From assembly GCA_949297775.1 (NCBI GenBank), contig CASFTM010000009.1, forward strand, positions 32,011 to 96,010: a DNA stretch of 64,000 nucleotides. The letters run 5' to 3'. Below, one piece after another: positions 52,801 through 61,404 of the stretch. Within the stretch, counting starts at the first letter, position 1, and every line of letters starts with the position of its first letter. The translations under genes and the position numbers were made by a program. The DNA is from an uncultured bacterium. Its GTDB lineage: Bacteria; Elusimicrobiota; Elusimicrobia; Elusimicrobiales; Elusimicrobiaceae. The notes under the pieces were generated by a model. It worked only from the letters and a program-made list of their open reading frames with translations, did no database searches and had not been told where the DNA came from.

Positions 52801-55800
52801 CAACGTCCGCAGTATTACCCCGGTGAAACCGCCCGCGTGCTTTTGGGTGCGTCTGCTTTAAAAGGCTCCAAACGCGTGGAAGTATTTTGGGGAGACTCTT
52901 TCCTTACGCGCAAAGATTTGCTGCCCGGCGGGGTAAACATTTACGCTTTCCCCGTGGAACAGGAATTCCGCGGAGGTTTAGCAGTTACTTGGTTTGGCGC
53001 AAGCGATTATACCTTCCACAGCTCAAGCGCGGACTTAGTAATCCCTTTTGACAACAAAGAACTGGGCGTAACGGTGGACGTACCCAATACCGTCCGTCCC
53101 GGCGAAGAGGTCAGCTGGAAGCTCTCCGTTAAAGACGCTTCCGGTGCCGCCGTGAACGGGCAAGCCAGCGTCACTGTATACGACAAATCGCTGGATTATT
53201 ATGCCGCCAAGGAAAATCCTTTTGGGTTTTCCACCTTGTTTCCACAGCAGGTACAAGCGGGAGGACGTTCTTCCAGCCAAGGAAACACATACGCCGTCAC
53301 CTACGCCAACCTGCCGCCGCAAAGCTACCCGCAGGAGCCGGCGCTCCCTTCGCTGAATTTGACAATGCCCCGTTTCTTCTACGGGCTGACGAACGCCCGC
53401 AGTATGGCAAAACCGCAGATGAAAGCGGCCTATGCCGTCGGCGGAGCGGTATTAGAATCGGCGGCGGTGGCAATGGATACGGCCGCCAGCACAGATAACA
53501 GCCTTGCCTTTACCGAAGAAGAAACGGCCGCCGTTCCCGCCGCAGCATCGCCAGAACGTGAGGGCACCGCTGCCAATGTACGGACGGATTTTTCCGAAAC
53601 GGCCTACTTCAACGCCGCTTTACCGGTGGTCAACGGGCAGGCCGCCGTCGGTTTTACGCTGCCGCAAAGCGTAACGGCGTGGAACATATTGGGGTTTGTA
53701 TTAACGAAAAATGCCGATTTCGGCACTTTTGAAGCACAAACCGTCACCCGCAAGGACTTTATGATCCGCGCCCAGCTGCCGCGCTTTTACCGTGAGGGCG
53801 ACAAAGGCGTCCTGCAGGCGGCGGTAACGAACCTGACCGATAAAAAGCTGTCCGCGGAAGTGGAAATCACCCTCACACAGGACAAAGCCCCCGCTAACGA
53901 AGCATTTGGTTTAGGCAAAACCAAAAAGACGGTTTCCATTGCTGCCAATGCCACGGAATTTGTATCGTGGGATATTACAGCCCCGTCCGATCCGGCGCTT
54001 TACAATGTTACCGTTACCGCGCGTAGCGGCAGCACCAGCGACGGTGAACAAAAAACATTACCCGTTTACCCGGGGAAAGAACGCTTGCTGGCAACGGCGC
54101 ATAAAGCGCTTGCAAACGGGCAGAACGAACTGGAACTGACCGAACTGAAGGACGTTTCGGACGCGGAACTGCAAACGGCTGCGCTGACCTTGAACCCCAG
54201 CCTGGCGCTTTCGGTGCTTAATTCAATGCCTAATGTTCTTTCGGCCCCCCATAACGACTTGGTTTCCACACTCAACCGTTATGTACCGCTGGCGGTGGTC
54301 AACCAATTCTATACGCAATATCCGCAGCTGAAAGACGCCGTAGCCAAACTGCCCAAACGCACTGGCATCACTCCCTCGTGGAACGAGTCCGACCCGCTGC
54401 GCTTGACGCTGCTCAGCCAAACACCCTGGCTGCGCCAAGCCCAAGGCCAAGCGGCCCATACGGCGGATATCGTTGATTTGTTCAATCCGCAAATCGTGTC
54501 CAAAACGAAAAAGCGGGAATTGGCGCAAATTGCCAAATTTCAAAATAAGAGCGGTGCGTTCGCGTGGTTCCCGGGCGGACAGGATGACGATTATTTAACG
54601 CTTTACGCGCTTAACGCTTTTGCCCAGGCCTTAGCGTATGAAGCCGAAATCCCGCAAGCGTCTGCCCAAAAAGCATTTGCCTATATCGTGCCCCGCATTG
54701 AAAAACGCCTCAAAGAAGATAAATCCGGCTCGGAAACGGCGGTGGCCTATGCGCTGTATGCGGCGTATACGCTTTCGGCCTTCCCGCAGAGCTGGGCTCA
54801 AATGGCTGAGGCCAAGCCCTACATCAAGCGTTGGGCCGATTACGCGGACCAACAGTCCCGCTTTATGACGGCGCTGGGCCAAACGTATGCGGCAGCGGTC
54901 TACCACCGCTTAGGCGATGATGTAAAAGCCAACCGCTACCTGGACTTGGTGCTTTCTCGGATGAAACAAAACGACCTGACCGGCGCTTACTTTGCCCCCG
55001 AAGAACAAAGCTGGGTGTGGTACCGCGATACGCTTTCCACCCAAACGGTTGTTTTGCGCACGCTGTTGGAACTGCGCCCACAGTCGGACAAAATTGACCC
55101 GATGACGCAATGGCTGCTTTTCAACCGCCAGGTAAACAGCTGGTCGGACCCGAAAGCCGCCGCGCAAGCCGTGTTTACGTTATTGGACGTGATGAAACAC
55201 AAAGGCGCGCTTTCACTGCCGGTGGAATACACCGTCAACTGGGCGGGCGAAGAAAAGAAATTCTCGTTTGAACCGATGGACTGGACGGAAGACTTGCAGC
55301 TAGTCCGCCAGGGCAAAGAAATCACGCCCAGTGCGTTCCGGGCAAAGATTGAAAAGAAAGGCGTGCTGACGGATTTCGCTTCGCTTAGCGTGATATATAA
55401 ATCGGCGGAAGCAAAAGAATCTCCCAAAGGAGTGCTTAACGTCACGCGCGAATACTTCACGCGTTTTACACAGGATGGCGTGCAGAAAATACGTCCGGTG
55501 CAGGACTTAGGGGAAGTGAACGTTGCAGATGAAGTGGAAGTTCATTTAACCGTCACGGCAGACAGTGCCTTTGAATATGTGCTCCTTTCAGATCCTAAAC
55601 CTGCCGGGTTTGAAACGGAACAGTTGTTAAGCGGCTGGACGTATGACCCGCTGTACCTCTACCGCGAAAACCGTGACGCCGTTACCAACTTCTTCATTAG
55701 CCGTTTACCAGCTGGCACAGTTACCCTGCGCTATGTATTGCGCCCTACTCTGGGAGGACGCTTTCATTCCTTGCCTGCGCAGGCACAATCCTTATACGCG

Positions 55801-55851
55801 CCAGAATATGGCGCCCATTCAGCGGCGGAAACCTTATCTGTTTCACGATAA
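49900..55851 (+). CDS. Alpha-2-macroglobulin-like secreted protein without thioester
   Basis: The ATG at 49900 follows AAGGGGAA and gives a signal peptide MKKTIRFIAALLFFPLAAG, 1983 residues in total. TPR-like helices follow at ~25-105. From ~600 come the macroglobulin beta-domains: DRAIYRPGQKVQLSVNAFE near 611, then VYDESGRAIDASRTY. An A2M domain lies near 1228-1270 with VNGQAAVGFTLPQSVTAWNI, then a helical toroid with AWFPGGQDDDYLTLYALNAF. At the site where thioester members have YPYGCxEQ, this protein has SMPNVLSAPHNDLVSTLN, so the thioester is absent. It probably traps proteases or supports the envelope non-covalently. It stands alone between two terminators. Confidence 0.88.
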   Translation: MKKTIRFIAALLFFPLAAGAQSLPKAEQAYAQGDFTQALAQYEQILQTATGEDRLQAQLRKAACQYGLGEYMNAAQTMLAYELPSDDLWKARFLLYRVQTAERVAQMYPSLMNESEVVSLTEISPEEWTAAQWNAQIDKDYQTLWALRASLINDPVEKETLILNIKDTDTRRIPTLFDVVVQRWTSRLQTQNAPIPLAREKETVYLEGTVQPVPAKQTQAAQLADILETAYLLDGKGRKNAKTFWRTDYIMLPFDNPSLFTLNNPEKARKAAVEQLELISGYTPQKMGFWSKLKKYVAPDGAEYGRAYAAYRAALLLNQYDNPEQALSICQYTGEKLGSSYYVSLCSQLARQITQNELSFHPLPDALNPTKPELTFSVRNAPDIYVRVYSTSYEELQNLYRKNYYSKTINSWDFLYQLNSKNIPLFLGRPPLQEVHTAVSYEKPYRGKDVSVRLPALEKGFYVLLASWDSSFDDTKAPVWGTVANLTDLAIFVTSGIEDNPDKYTASLSSKTRTYRPDVFRFYTVNLKTGEPEGNADLDIISAWNGTHQRGFTQQDGTSTLGRDIVVSAKDKSNSYFVNVLAKKNGDTAFTRNAVYARFYNRAPVRMYAQTDRAIYRPGQKVQLSVNAFETLPRGLKVLPNKRVQIEVTNASGEKVFSANPMLNEMGTAQAQFTLPEEAMLGYFQIRILLNTNGRTFRTYGNFRVEDFKRPDYEITLADPEKALAYGKSASIPGHAQYYVGAPLQNATVKYTVSRQQYVPPFYWWRYLPPVPPQQVSQGETQTDENGNFHISFTPQTAEKDEEFAKYLVKAEVYDESGRAIDASRTYTVSTQPKLFKVEFSQGFYDAQTETPHFAQIDLTNADGASVSGKVTARVERLKNKLPPQPENNVNYNNSLDVLYQKARAEETIFTRELNFKKPGVQTLSLPALPEGIYRLHLQESKASPQQMIFVVAQPESALQLPAVTLVQRPQYYPGETARVLLGASALKGSKRVEVFWGDSFLTRKDLLPGGVNIYAFPVEQEFRGGLAVTWFGASDYTFHSSSADLVIPFDNKELGVTVDVPNTVRPGEEVSWKLSVKDASGAAVNGQASVTVYDKSLDYYAAKENPFGFSTLFPQQVQAGGRSSSQGNTYAVTYANLPPQSYPQEPALPSLNLTMPRFFYGLTNARSMAKPQMKAAYAVGGAVLESAAVAMDTAASTDNSLAFTEEETAAVPAAASPEREGTAANVRTDFSETAYFNAALPVVNGQAAVGFTLPQSVTAWNILGFVLTKNADFGTFEAQTVTRKDFMIRAQLPRFYREGDKGVLQAAVTNLTDKKLSAEVEITLTQDKAPANEAFGLGKTKKTVSIAANATEFVSWDITAPSDPALYNVTVTARSGSTSDGEQKTLPVYPGKERLLATAHKALANGQNELELTELKDVSDAELQTAALTLNPSLALSVLNSMPNVLSAPHNDLVSTLNRYVPLAVVNQFYTQYPQLKDAVAKLPKRTGITPSWNESDPLRLTLLSQTPWLRQAQGQAAHTADIVDLFNPQIVSKTKKRELAQIAKFQNKSGAFAWFPGGQDDDYLTLYALNAFAQALAYEAEIPQASAQKAFAYIVPRIEKRLKEDKSGSETAVAYALYAAYTLSAFPQSWAQMAEAKPYIKRWADYADQQSRFMTALGQTYAAAVYHRLGDDVKANRYLDLVLSRMKQNDLTGAYFAPEEQSWVWYRDTLSTQTVVLRTLLELRPQSDKIDPMTQWLLFNRQVNSWSDPKAAAQAVFTLLDVMKHKGALSLPVEYTVNWAGEEKKFSFEPMDWTEDLQLVRQGKEITPSAFRAKIEKKGVLTDFASLSVIYKSAEAKESPKGVLNVTREYFTRFTQDGVQKIRPVQDLGEVNVADEVEVHLTVTADSAFEYVLLSDPKPAGFETEQLLSGWTYDPLYLYRENRDAVTNFFISRLPAGTVTLRYVLRPTLGGRFHSLPAQAQSLYAPEYGAHSAAETLSVSR

Positions 55852-55862
55852 ACACCTGTCAC

Positions 55863-55894
55863 CCAAAAGCCCCGGCTCCCGCCGGGGCTTTTGG
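55863..55894 (+). terminator. Strong terminator after the macroglobulin gene
   Basis: CCAAAAGCCCCGG (55863-55875) pairs fully with CCGGGGCTTTTGG (55882-55894) around a six-base loop, with the T-run inside the distal arm. Confidence 0.9.
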
Positions 55895-55953
55895 TACGGC
55901 AGACAGCACTTGTTTGTCCATTCTTTTCCCTTAAAAATTTCCAGATAATATAC

Positions 55954-55959
55954 TATAAT
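55954..55959 (+). promoter_or_regulatory. -10 box of the PTS-nag operon
   Basis: TATAAT at 55954-55959 lies 25 bases before the chosen ATG, leaving room for the AGGAG at 55975-55979. The -35 region (TTAAAA, about 17 bases upstream) is weak, which may indicate activator control. Confidence 0.5.
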
Positions 55960-55984
55960 GGAGATAGCTTTGCTAGGAGTTGCT

Positions 55985-58462
55985 ATGCCACATACATTAA
56001 CTGTTTTTTCCCCTGTACAAGGTGCGGTAGTCCCGCTGGAACAAGTGCCGGACCCGGTATTTAGCGAACATATGCTGGGCGACGGCCTGGCGGTTGACCC
56101 GGGAACCGATACCATATATGCGCCGTTTGACGGGGAAATCGTCAATGTGGCGCCGGGGCTGCATGCGCTGGTCATACGGAGCGGACAGGCCGAAGTGCTC
56201 ATCCACGTAGGGTTAGAAACCGTCGGACTGAAAGGCCAAGGCTTTACGCCGCTTGTCCGCATGGGCGACTCCGTTAAAAAAGGGCAACCGCTTTTACGCT
56301 TCAACCCGCACACCCTGGCGGAAAAAGGGCTGTGCCCGTTTGTAGTGGTATTGCTTACCTCCCCGGCAGATACTACGGTGTTACACAAAGCCGAAGGCGT
56401 GGTGCAAACCAATTCTCCTCTTTTTCAAATTGCTTCTCCCAACCAGGCGGGGCAAGAACAAGGCCAAGGCGTTTTTACAGAATCGGCCCCCCTTACCGTG
56501 ATCAATCCCAATGGGCTGCACGCCCGCCCTGCCGGCGTACTGGCCCAGCTAGCTATGCAATATCCGTATCCTGTACAGATTAGCAAAAACGGGGCGTCCG
56601 TCAATGCTAAGAGCGTGGTCTCCATTATGGCGTTGGCCCTTTCTTATCACGACCAGGTAACCGTCCGCGCCGAAGGCCCGCAGCAGCAGGCCCAAGCTTT
56701 CTTAGCCCAAGTAGAAGCCGGCTTTAAAAACGGTTTTGGGGAAAAGGACGCCGATGCCTCTCTGTCCGCCCCCAAAGCGGCCGCGGCCGAGCGTACAGCG
56801 CTTTGCGCGTGCCCGGGGCTGGCTTGCGGGGAAGCCTTCCTCTACCAACCGGCGGATATCACCATAGACGAAACCGCCGCCGATCCGCAAACAGAAAAGA
56901 AACGCTTGGATGATACCGTCCAATCCGTTATATTGGAAACAGAACTAAAAATTTCGCAGGGAAAAAATCCCGCCGTGCAGGCTATTTTAACCGCTCATTT
57001 GCGTATGCTGCAGGACCCTCTATTATTGCAAACCGCACGCGACTCCGTCGCCAAAGGCAAATCCGCCGCCTATGGGTTGGGGCTGGCTTTGCGCGCAGGC
57101 ATTGGGCTCTTGCAAAAAACCCAGAACAATTTTTTGATGGAACGCGCCGCCGATTTGAAAGACTTACGCCGTACCCTGCTTTTGCGGCTGGGCGCACATG
57201 CGGAACCAGCGCCGTTGCCGCCGCAAGGCTGCATTTGGATAGCGGAAGACTTGCTTCCCTCGGAAGCAGCCGCGCTGGAAGGCCGGGCCGCCGGCGTATT
57301 GCTGGCCTACGGTTCCCCCACGGCGCACGCCAGCATTTTGCTGCGCAATATGAATATTCCGTGTATCGTCCGCGCCGGGAAAGAAGCGCTGGAAATTTCC
57401 TCCGGTGCCACGGTATGTTTGGACGCCACCCGCGCCCAATTTGCGGTAAACCCCGATGACGCCGCCCTGGAAGCCTTTTTATCCCGGCAGGAAGCCACCC
57501 GGCGGGACCAACTCCGCTACCAAAAGGATGCCCTGCAAAAAGCCTGCACCAAAGACGGCGTACAAATTTTGGTGGAAGGCAACGTCTCCTCCGCCAAAGA
57601 AGCGGCTTCGGCTATCGCCAGCGGAGCCGACGGGCTTGGGCTGGTGCGTACGGAATTTTTATTCCAAGGCCGCACCCAGCCGCCCAGCGAAGCGGAACAA
57701 TGCGCCGTTTACCAAGCCATCCTGGACGCCGCCCAAGGCCGCCCGGTAACCCTGCGCACCTTAGACGCCGGCGGTGACAAGCCCTTGCCTTTCTTATATA
57801 TACCGCCGGAAGACAACCCTATTGTGGGCGTGCGCGGGATACGCGCTTTTAAAAAGAACGAGGCCTTTTTCCGTGCCCAGCTGCGCGCTATGCTGCGCGT
57901 GCGCCACAACGGCAATTTGCGCATTATGCTGCCGATGATTGCATTTGCGGAAGAAGTGGATTATTTTAAAAACATTCTCACACAGGAACAACAATCCCTG
58001 GGGCTGGAGGCAAATGTACCCCTGGGAATTATGGTAGAGGTGCCCTCCGCCGCGCTTACCAGCGGGCAAATGGCCGCCCGGGCGGACTTTTTTTCTATTG
58101 GGACCAACGATTTGACCCAATACACGCTCGCAATTGACCGGGGGCACCCGGAGCTTTCCGGTTTATCCGACCCGCTCCACCCGGCGGTGCTGAAACTGAT
58201 TGAACTTACCTGCCAAGGGGCCGCCGCCCACGGCAAACCAACAGCCGTATGCGGGGCTATGGCGGGGGATTTGCTGGCGGTGCCGCTGCTTATTGGGCTG
58301 GGCGTGCGGGAACTGGCTGTTAGTGCCGGGGCCGTGGCGGAAATAAAAGCGTTGGTGCGCACATTGGACACCCAGCAATGCGCCCAAGCCGCCCAAAAAG
58401 CTTTAACTTTAGCCTCCGCACAAGAGGTACGCCTGCTTGCGCAGGAAGTATTTCCTATATAG
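55985..58462 (+). CDS. PTS multiphosphoryl transfer protein: EIIA(Glc)-HPr-EI fusion
   Basis: I use the ATG at 55985 (MPHTLTVFSPVQG), which has AGGAG at the right distance; an in-frame ATG at 55958 overlaps the promoter. 825 residues. Residues 1-150 are EIIA of the glucose family, with ALVIRSGQAEVLIHVGLETV containing the active His. Residues ~170-255 are HPr with NPNGLHARPAGVL (His-15 type). The rest is enzyme I: GSPTAHASILLRNMNIP with the phosphorylated His, GLGLVRTEFLFQGR, and a PEP-binding C-terminal barrel with GIMVEVPSAAL and SIGTNDLTQYTLA. It passes phosphate from PEP to an EIIBC not in this window, presumably for GlcNAc. Confidence 0.93.
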   Translation: MPHTLTVFSPVQGAVVPLEQVPDPVFSEHMLGDGLAVDPGTDTIYAPFDGEIVNVAPGLHALVIRSGQAEVLIHVGLETVGLKGQGFTPLVRMGDSVKKGQPLLRFNPHTLAEKGLCPFVVVLLTSPADTTVLHKAEGVVQTNSPLFQIASPNQAGQEQGQGVFTESAPLTVINPNGLHARPAGVLAQLAMQYPYPVQISKNGASVNAKSVVSIMALALSYHDQVTVRAEGPQQQAQAFLAQVEAGFKNGFGEKDADASLSAPKAAAAERTALCACPGLACGEAFLYQPADITIDETAADPQTEKKRLDDTVQSVILETELKISQGKNPAVQAILTAHLRMLQDPLLLQTARDSVAKGKSAAYGLGLALRAGIGLLQKTQNNFLMERAADLKDLRRTLLLRLGAHAEPAPLPPQGCIWIAEDLLPSEAAALEGRAAGVLLAYGSPTAHASILLRNMNIPCIVRAGKEALEISSGATVCLDATRAQFAVNPDDAALEAFLSRQEATRRDQLRYQKDALQKACTKDGVQILVEGNVSSAKEAASAIASGADGLGLVRTEFLFQGRTQPPSEAEQCAVYQAILDAAQGRPVTLRTLDAGGDKPLPFLYIPPEDNPIVGVRGIRAFKKNEAFFRAQLRAMLRVRHNGNLRIMLPMIAFAEEVDYFKNILTQEQQSLGLEANVPLGIMVEVPSAALTSGQMAARADFFSIGTNDLTQYTLAIDRGHPELSGLSDPLHPAVLKLIELTCQGAAAHGKPTAVCGAMAGDLLAVPLLIGLGVRELAVSAGAVAEIKALVRTLDTQQCAQAAQKALTLASAQEVRLLAQEVFPI

Positions 58463-58494
58463 CCCGCTGAAGGGCCACCGCAGGGAGCGAAGCT

Positions 58495-59316
58495 ATGCGT
58501 TTAGTTGTAACCAAAATGAATTTAGGGCTGTGGGCCGCCGCTTACGTTAAGGAAAAAATAAATGCTTTCCACCCGACAACGGAGCGTCCATTTGTACTGG
58601 GGCTTCCTACGGGCGGGACTGTGGTGGATTTCTACGCCAATCTGCGGCTGTTTTATAAGGAAAAACTGCTCAGCTTTAAACATGTAGTTACGTTTAATAT
58701 GGACGAATATGCCGGCCTGCCCGAAGACCACCCCCAAAGCTACCACAGTTATATGAAACGGCATCTGTTTCAGTCGGTAGACATTCTCCCCGAAAACTGC
58801 CACCTGTTAAACGCTCAAGCGCCTGATTTAGCGCAAGAATGTATCCGTTACGAAAACGCCATCCGGCAGACCGGCGGCATCACGTTGTTTTTGGGCGGTG
58901 TCGGGAAAAACGGACATATTGCATTTAATGAACCTGGCTCTACATTGGACAGCCGCACCCGTTTAGTAGATTTAACGCCTAACACCATTCAAGCCAATTC
59001 CCGTTTTTTCTTTAATGACCAAAACCGCGTTCCCACTCAGGCGCTTTCGGTGGGAATTGCCACCATTTTAGACGCAAAAGAACTCTTGTTTTTAGCCACC
59101 GGAACCGCTAAAGCCGCCGCCGTAGCCCGGCTGGTACGCCCGGGTGTAACAACGGACTGCCCGCTGACGGCACTCAAACTTCATCCGCACGCGACATTGC
59201 TGGCGGACCCGGCGGCCTGTTCGCAGCTTACAGGCACTTGGAAAGAACAACTGGAAGTGCTGATGCGCAAAGCCCCCCGCGCCGAACATTGGACGTTGGA
59301 AGGAATCACCACATGA
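58495..59316 (+). CDS. nagB: Glucosamine-6-phosphate deaminase
   Basis: 273 residues, GGGAG upstream. It converts GlcN-6-P to fructose-6-P and ammonia. Signatures are FVLGLPTGGTVVDFYANL, VVTFNMDEYAGLPEDHPQSY (catalytic Asp and Glu region), GGVGKNGHIAFNEPGS, and a late GTAKAAAVARLV. The stop overlaps the nagA start (ATGA), so the two are translationally coupled. Confidence 0.95.
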   Translation: MRLVVTKMNLGLWAAAYVKEKINAFHPTTERPFVLGLPTGGTVVDFYANLRLFYKEKLLSFKHVVTFNMDEYAGLPEDHPQSYHSYMKRHLFQSVDILPENCHLLNAQAPDLAQECIRYENAIRQTGGITLFLGGVGKNGHIAFNEPGSTLDSRTRLVDLTPNTIQANSRFFFNDQNRVPTQALSVGIATILDAKELLFLATGTAKAAAVARLVRPGVTTDCPLTALKLHPHATLLADPAACSQLTGTWKEQLEVLMRKAPRAEHWTLEGITT

Positions 59317-60485
59317 TTACCGAATTTTTACTCTCGCCCGTATGCGCCGTTACCGGGCAAGACACACTGCCCAATGCCGCTTTGTGGATTAAAGACGGAA
59401 TAATCGCCGGCTGTTTTGCCGAAGGAAATCTCCCCGCCGAAACCGCCCGGCTGCCGCGGGTGGACGGGAAAGGCTGTTTTGCCGTCCCTGGGTTTATAGA
59501 TTTGCATATCCACGGATACGCCGGCTTCGGCCCGGAACTGGCGGACCCGCAGGCGCTTTTGAATATGTCGGCAGTACTGTTGCAAAGCGGGGTAACGGCT
59601 TTTTGCCCTACCCTCTATTGCGCCAAACCGGCGGAAATGGAAGCCCTGCTAAAAAAATTAGTTCCGGCAGTAGGCAAGGAAGCAGGGGCCCAAATTCTTG
59701 GTTTTCACTTGGAAGGACCGTTCATCTCACCTAAAAAACCGGGTGTAATGAAGCCGCAGGATATTGCCCCCGCCGATTTAGCCGTCTTTCAGCGGTTGTA
59801 CGAAGCCGCCGAAGGGCATATTGCCGCCGTCACCTTGGCGCCGGAACTGCCTGGCCTGGAACCCGTTATCGCGTTTGCCAAACAACACGGTATCCGCCTG
59901 CAGGCCGGGCACACCAACGCTACCTATGACGAATTTTTATTGGGAGCCGCGCATGGCGTTACCCACGTAACGCACCTGTTTAATGCCATGAGCCCCTTTA
60001 CCCACCGCGAACCTGGGGCCGCCGGGGCGGCTCTCATGCACCCAGGCATTTCGTGCGAAATTATTGCCGACGGCGTACACGTACATCCGGACGTTATTTC
60101 CTTTTTGCGTACCGTCAAACCGGTGGAAAACATCATAGCCGTTACGGACGCCCTGCTGCCTACCGGGCAGGCAAAAGGTCCGTTTATCGCCAACGGGGAA
60201 GAAGTGGTGTTTGACAGCGGCGTATGGAAACGAAAATCGGACCGCGTGATAGCCGGCTCCGCGCTGACGATGGCCCAAGCTTTTAAAAATTTAGTGGATT
60301 GTGGCTTTACCCTGCCGCAAGCGGTTCAAACCACCAGCACCAATGCAGCGCGCCTGTCTGGCCTGACACAGCAAGGCTGCCTGGAAGCAGGAGCCCGGGC
60401 GGATATTGTCCTGCTGGATGAGCATTTTGCTCCAGTTCGCATATTTAAAAATGGGGAAGGAAACCCCCCCTCTTCTGTTTTATAA
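59313..60485 (+). CDS. nagA: N-acetylglucosamine-6-phosphate deacetylase
   Basis: The frame is open from 59238, but 59313 (MITEFLLSPVCAVTG) overlaps the nagB stop as ATGA and gives 390 residues, the normal length. The amidohydrolase motifs are visible: PGFIDLHIHGYAGFG (HxH), LGFHLEGPFISPKKPG (metal Glu), LQAGHTNATYDEF (His), THLFNAMSPFTHREPG, ITDALLPTG-like VTDALLPTGQ with the catalytic Asp, and GRADIV-like GARADIVLLD. With nagB and the PTS fusion it forms a GlcNAc utilisation unit. Confidence 0.95.
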   Translation: MITEFLLSPVCAVTGQDTLPNAALWIKDGIIAGCFAEGNLPAETARLPRVDGKGCFAVPGFIDLHIHGYAGFGPELADPQALLNMSAVLLQSGVTAFCPTLYCAKPAEMEALLKKLVPAVGKEAGAQILGFHLEGPFISPKKPGVMKPQDIAPADLAVFQRLYEAAEGHIAAVTLAPELPGLEPVIAFAKQHGIRLQAGHTNATYDEFLLGAAHGVTHVTHLFNAMSPFTHREPGAAGAALMHPGISCEIIADGVHVHPDVISFLRTVKPVENIIAVTDALLPTGQAKGPFIANGEEVVFDSGVWKRKSDRVIAGSALTMAQAFKNLVDCGFTLPQAVQTTSTNAARLSGLTQQGCLEAGARADIVLLDEHFAPVRIFKNGEGNPPSSVL

Positions 60486-60515
60486 ATACCTGCCCGGCCC
60501 GAATATCTTCGCAAA

Positions 60516-60550
60516 AAAAGGCTCCGCAGCAACCGCCTGCGGAGCCTTTT
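60516..60550. terminator. Bidirectional terminator between nagA and the pilin gene
   Basis: AAAAGGCTCCGCAG (60516-60529) pairs fully with CTGCGGAGCCTTTT (60537-60550) around a seven-base loop. A/T runs at both ends let it stop transcription from either side. Confidence 0.92.
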
Positions 60551-60562
60551 AAAGGGTTTAGC

Positions 60563-61078
60563 TCAGCCTGCCAACAGATAATAATTGCCATTTTGGTCCG
60601 TGTCTTCTTTTCCGGAAGTTTGGCAAATGGCACGCGCTTTAACCGAAGAGGGGTTATTCTGCACATGGCACCAGTGTTTACCGCGATAGAGGGCAGACCC
60701 TTCATTTAGCATATGGAATTCCAGCGTAGGATAATCCGTCAGCTGCGGGCGGGCATAACAGGTGCGGACAACCGTCCCGGTATCCCCGCTGGTGCATTCA
60801 TAATTAAAATATTTTCCTTCTGTATTTACGCTAATGTCTAAGATGCTTAAATCATCTGTATACTGGCCCATAGCCACATAGTAAATTTCTTGTGCATCCG
60901 TAATAGCTTTTAAAGCCGTAATGGCTTCCGTCAACCGCGCTTTGCCGACAGCTATTTCATACTTAGGAAGCGCCACCGCCGCCAGGATACCAATAATTAA
61001 AACAACCACTAACAGCTCTATCAGCGTAAATCCGGCGTTTTTCCCCGCCGAGAGGGTTCTTTGATAAATTTTGCTCAT
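60563..61078 (-). CDS. Type IV pilin / pseudopilin
   Basis: I use the ATG at 61078 (MSKIYQRTLSAGKNAGFTLI), 171 residues; a TTG six bases upstream is also in frame. The prepilin leader ends in AG, cleavage before FTLIELLVVVLIIGILAAVA, with mature Glu5 present. The following helix is Ala-rich, and YYVAMGQYTDDLSIL and two to four cysteines in the C-terminal half suggest a D-loop disulphide. Similar GFTLIELLVVVLIIGILAAV...KYE(I/K)AV pilins occur in many copies in Elusimicrobium-type genomes. The start codon lies in the loop of a perfect hairpin. The gene is monocistronic. Confidence 0.9.
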   Translation of the reverse strand: MSKIYQRTLSAGKNAGFTLIELLVVVLIIGILAAVALPKYEIAVGKARLTEAITALKAITDAQEIYYVAMGQYTDDLSILDISVNTEGKYFNYECTSGDTGTVVRTCYARPQLTDYPTLEFHMLNEGSALYRGKHWCHVQNNPSSVKARAICQTSGKEDTDQNGNYYLLAG

Positions 61079-61095
61079 ACGCAAAATTTATCAAA
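61060..61095. promoter_or_regulatory. 15-bp perfect inverted repeat with the pilin start codon in its loop
   Basis: TTTGATAAATTTTGC (61060-61074) and GCAAAATTTATCAAA (61081-61095) are exact reverse complements around the six bases TCATAC. On the transcribed strand that loop reads GTATGA and holds the pilin ATG. No Shine-Dalgarno precedes it; a long T-run lies upstream. It could be an operator or an mRNA hairpin that controls translation. Confidence 0.7.
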
Positions 61096-61352
61096 AAAAA
61101 AAAACAAATCAACCCCCTTGCCGGGGGCAGGCATTTTGGCCTTGACCAAGGAAACGCCATGTACGGTACTTACGCATAAGGGAACAACTTGTTGGAGATA
61201 TTTTTGTAAAGGGCCAATGCTCGGCCCCCAATTCTATGCCCGCTAACACGACTGGTTGGGCCACACTATTTGCGCAAAGCCGCGCACTGCCAAAACAGCC
61301 TTGCGGCACGCGGACCCGCGCTTTTTGGTACTTTTTGCGCTCCAAAAGTACA
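61096..61352. other. Intergenic region between rex and the pilin gene, no gene seen
   Basis: No credible coding frame. Visible items are CCCCCTTGCCGGGGG-type pairing near 61115-61130 and an inverted repeat GTACTTTTTG / CAAAAGTAC at about 61328-61351. The pilin promoter should lie in the left part. Nothing else is evident. Confidence 0.5.
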
Positions 61353-61377
61353 AATAAAAAAGCCCCATCGGGGGCTT
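61353..61377 (-). terminator. Terminator of rex
   Basis: AAGCCCC (61360-61366) pairs with GGGGCTT (61371-61377) around a four-base loop. On the minus strand the hairpin is followed by TTTTTATT, as required for termination of the rex transcript, 28 bases after its stop. Confidence 0.85.
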
Positions 61378-61404
61378 GAAAAATTACCGTCAATAAAATA
61401 TCTT

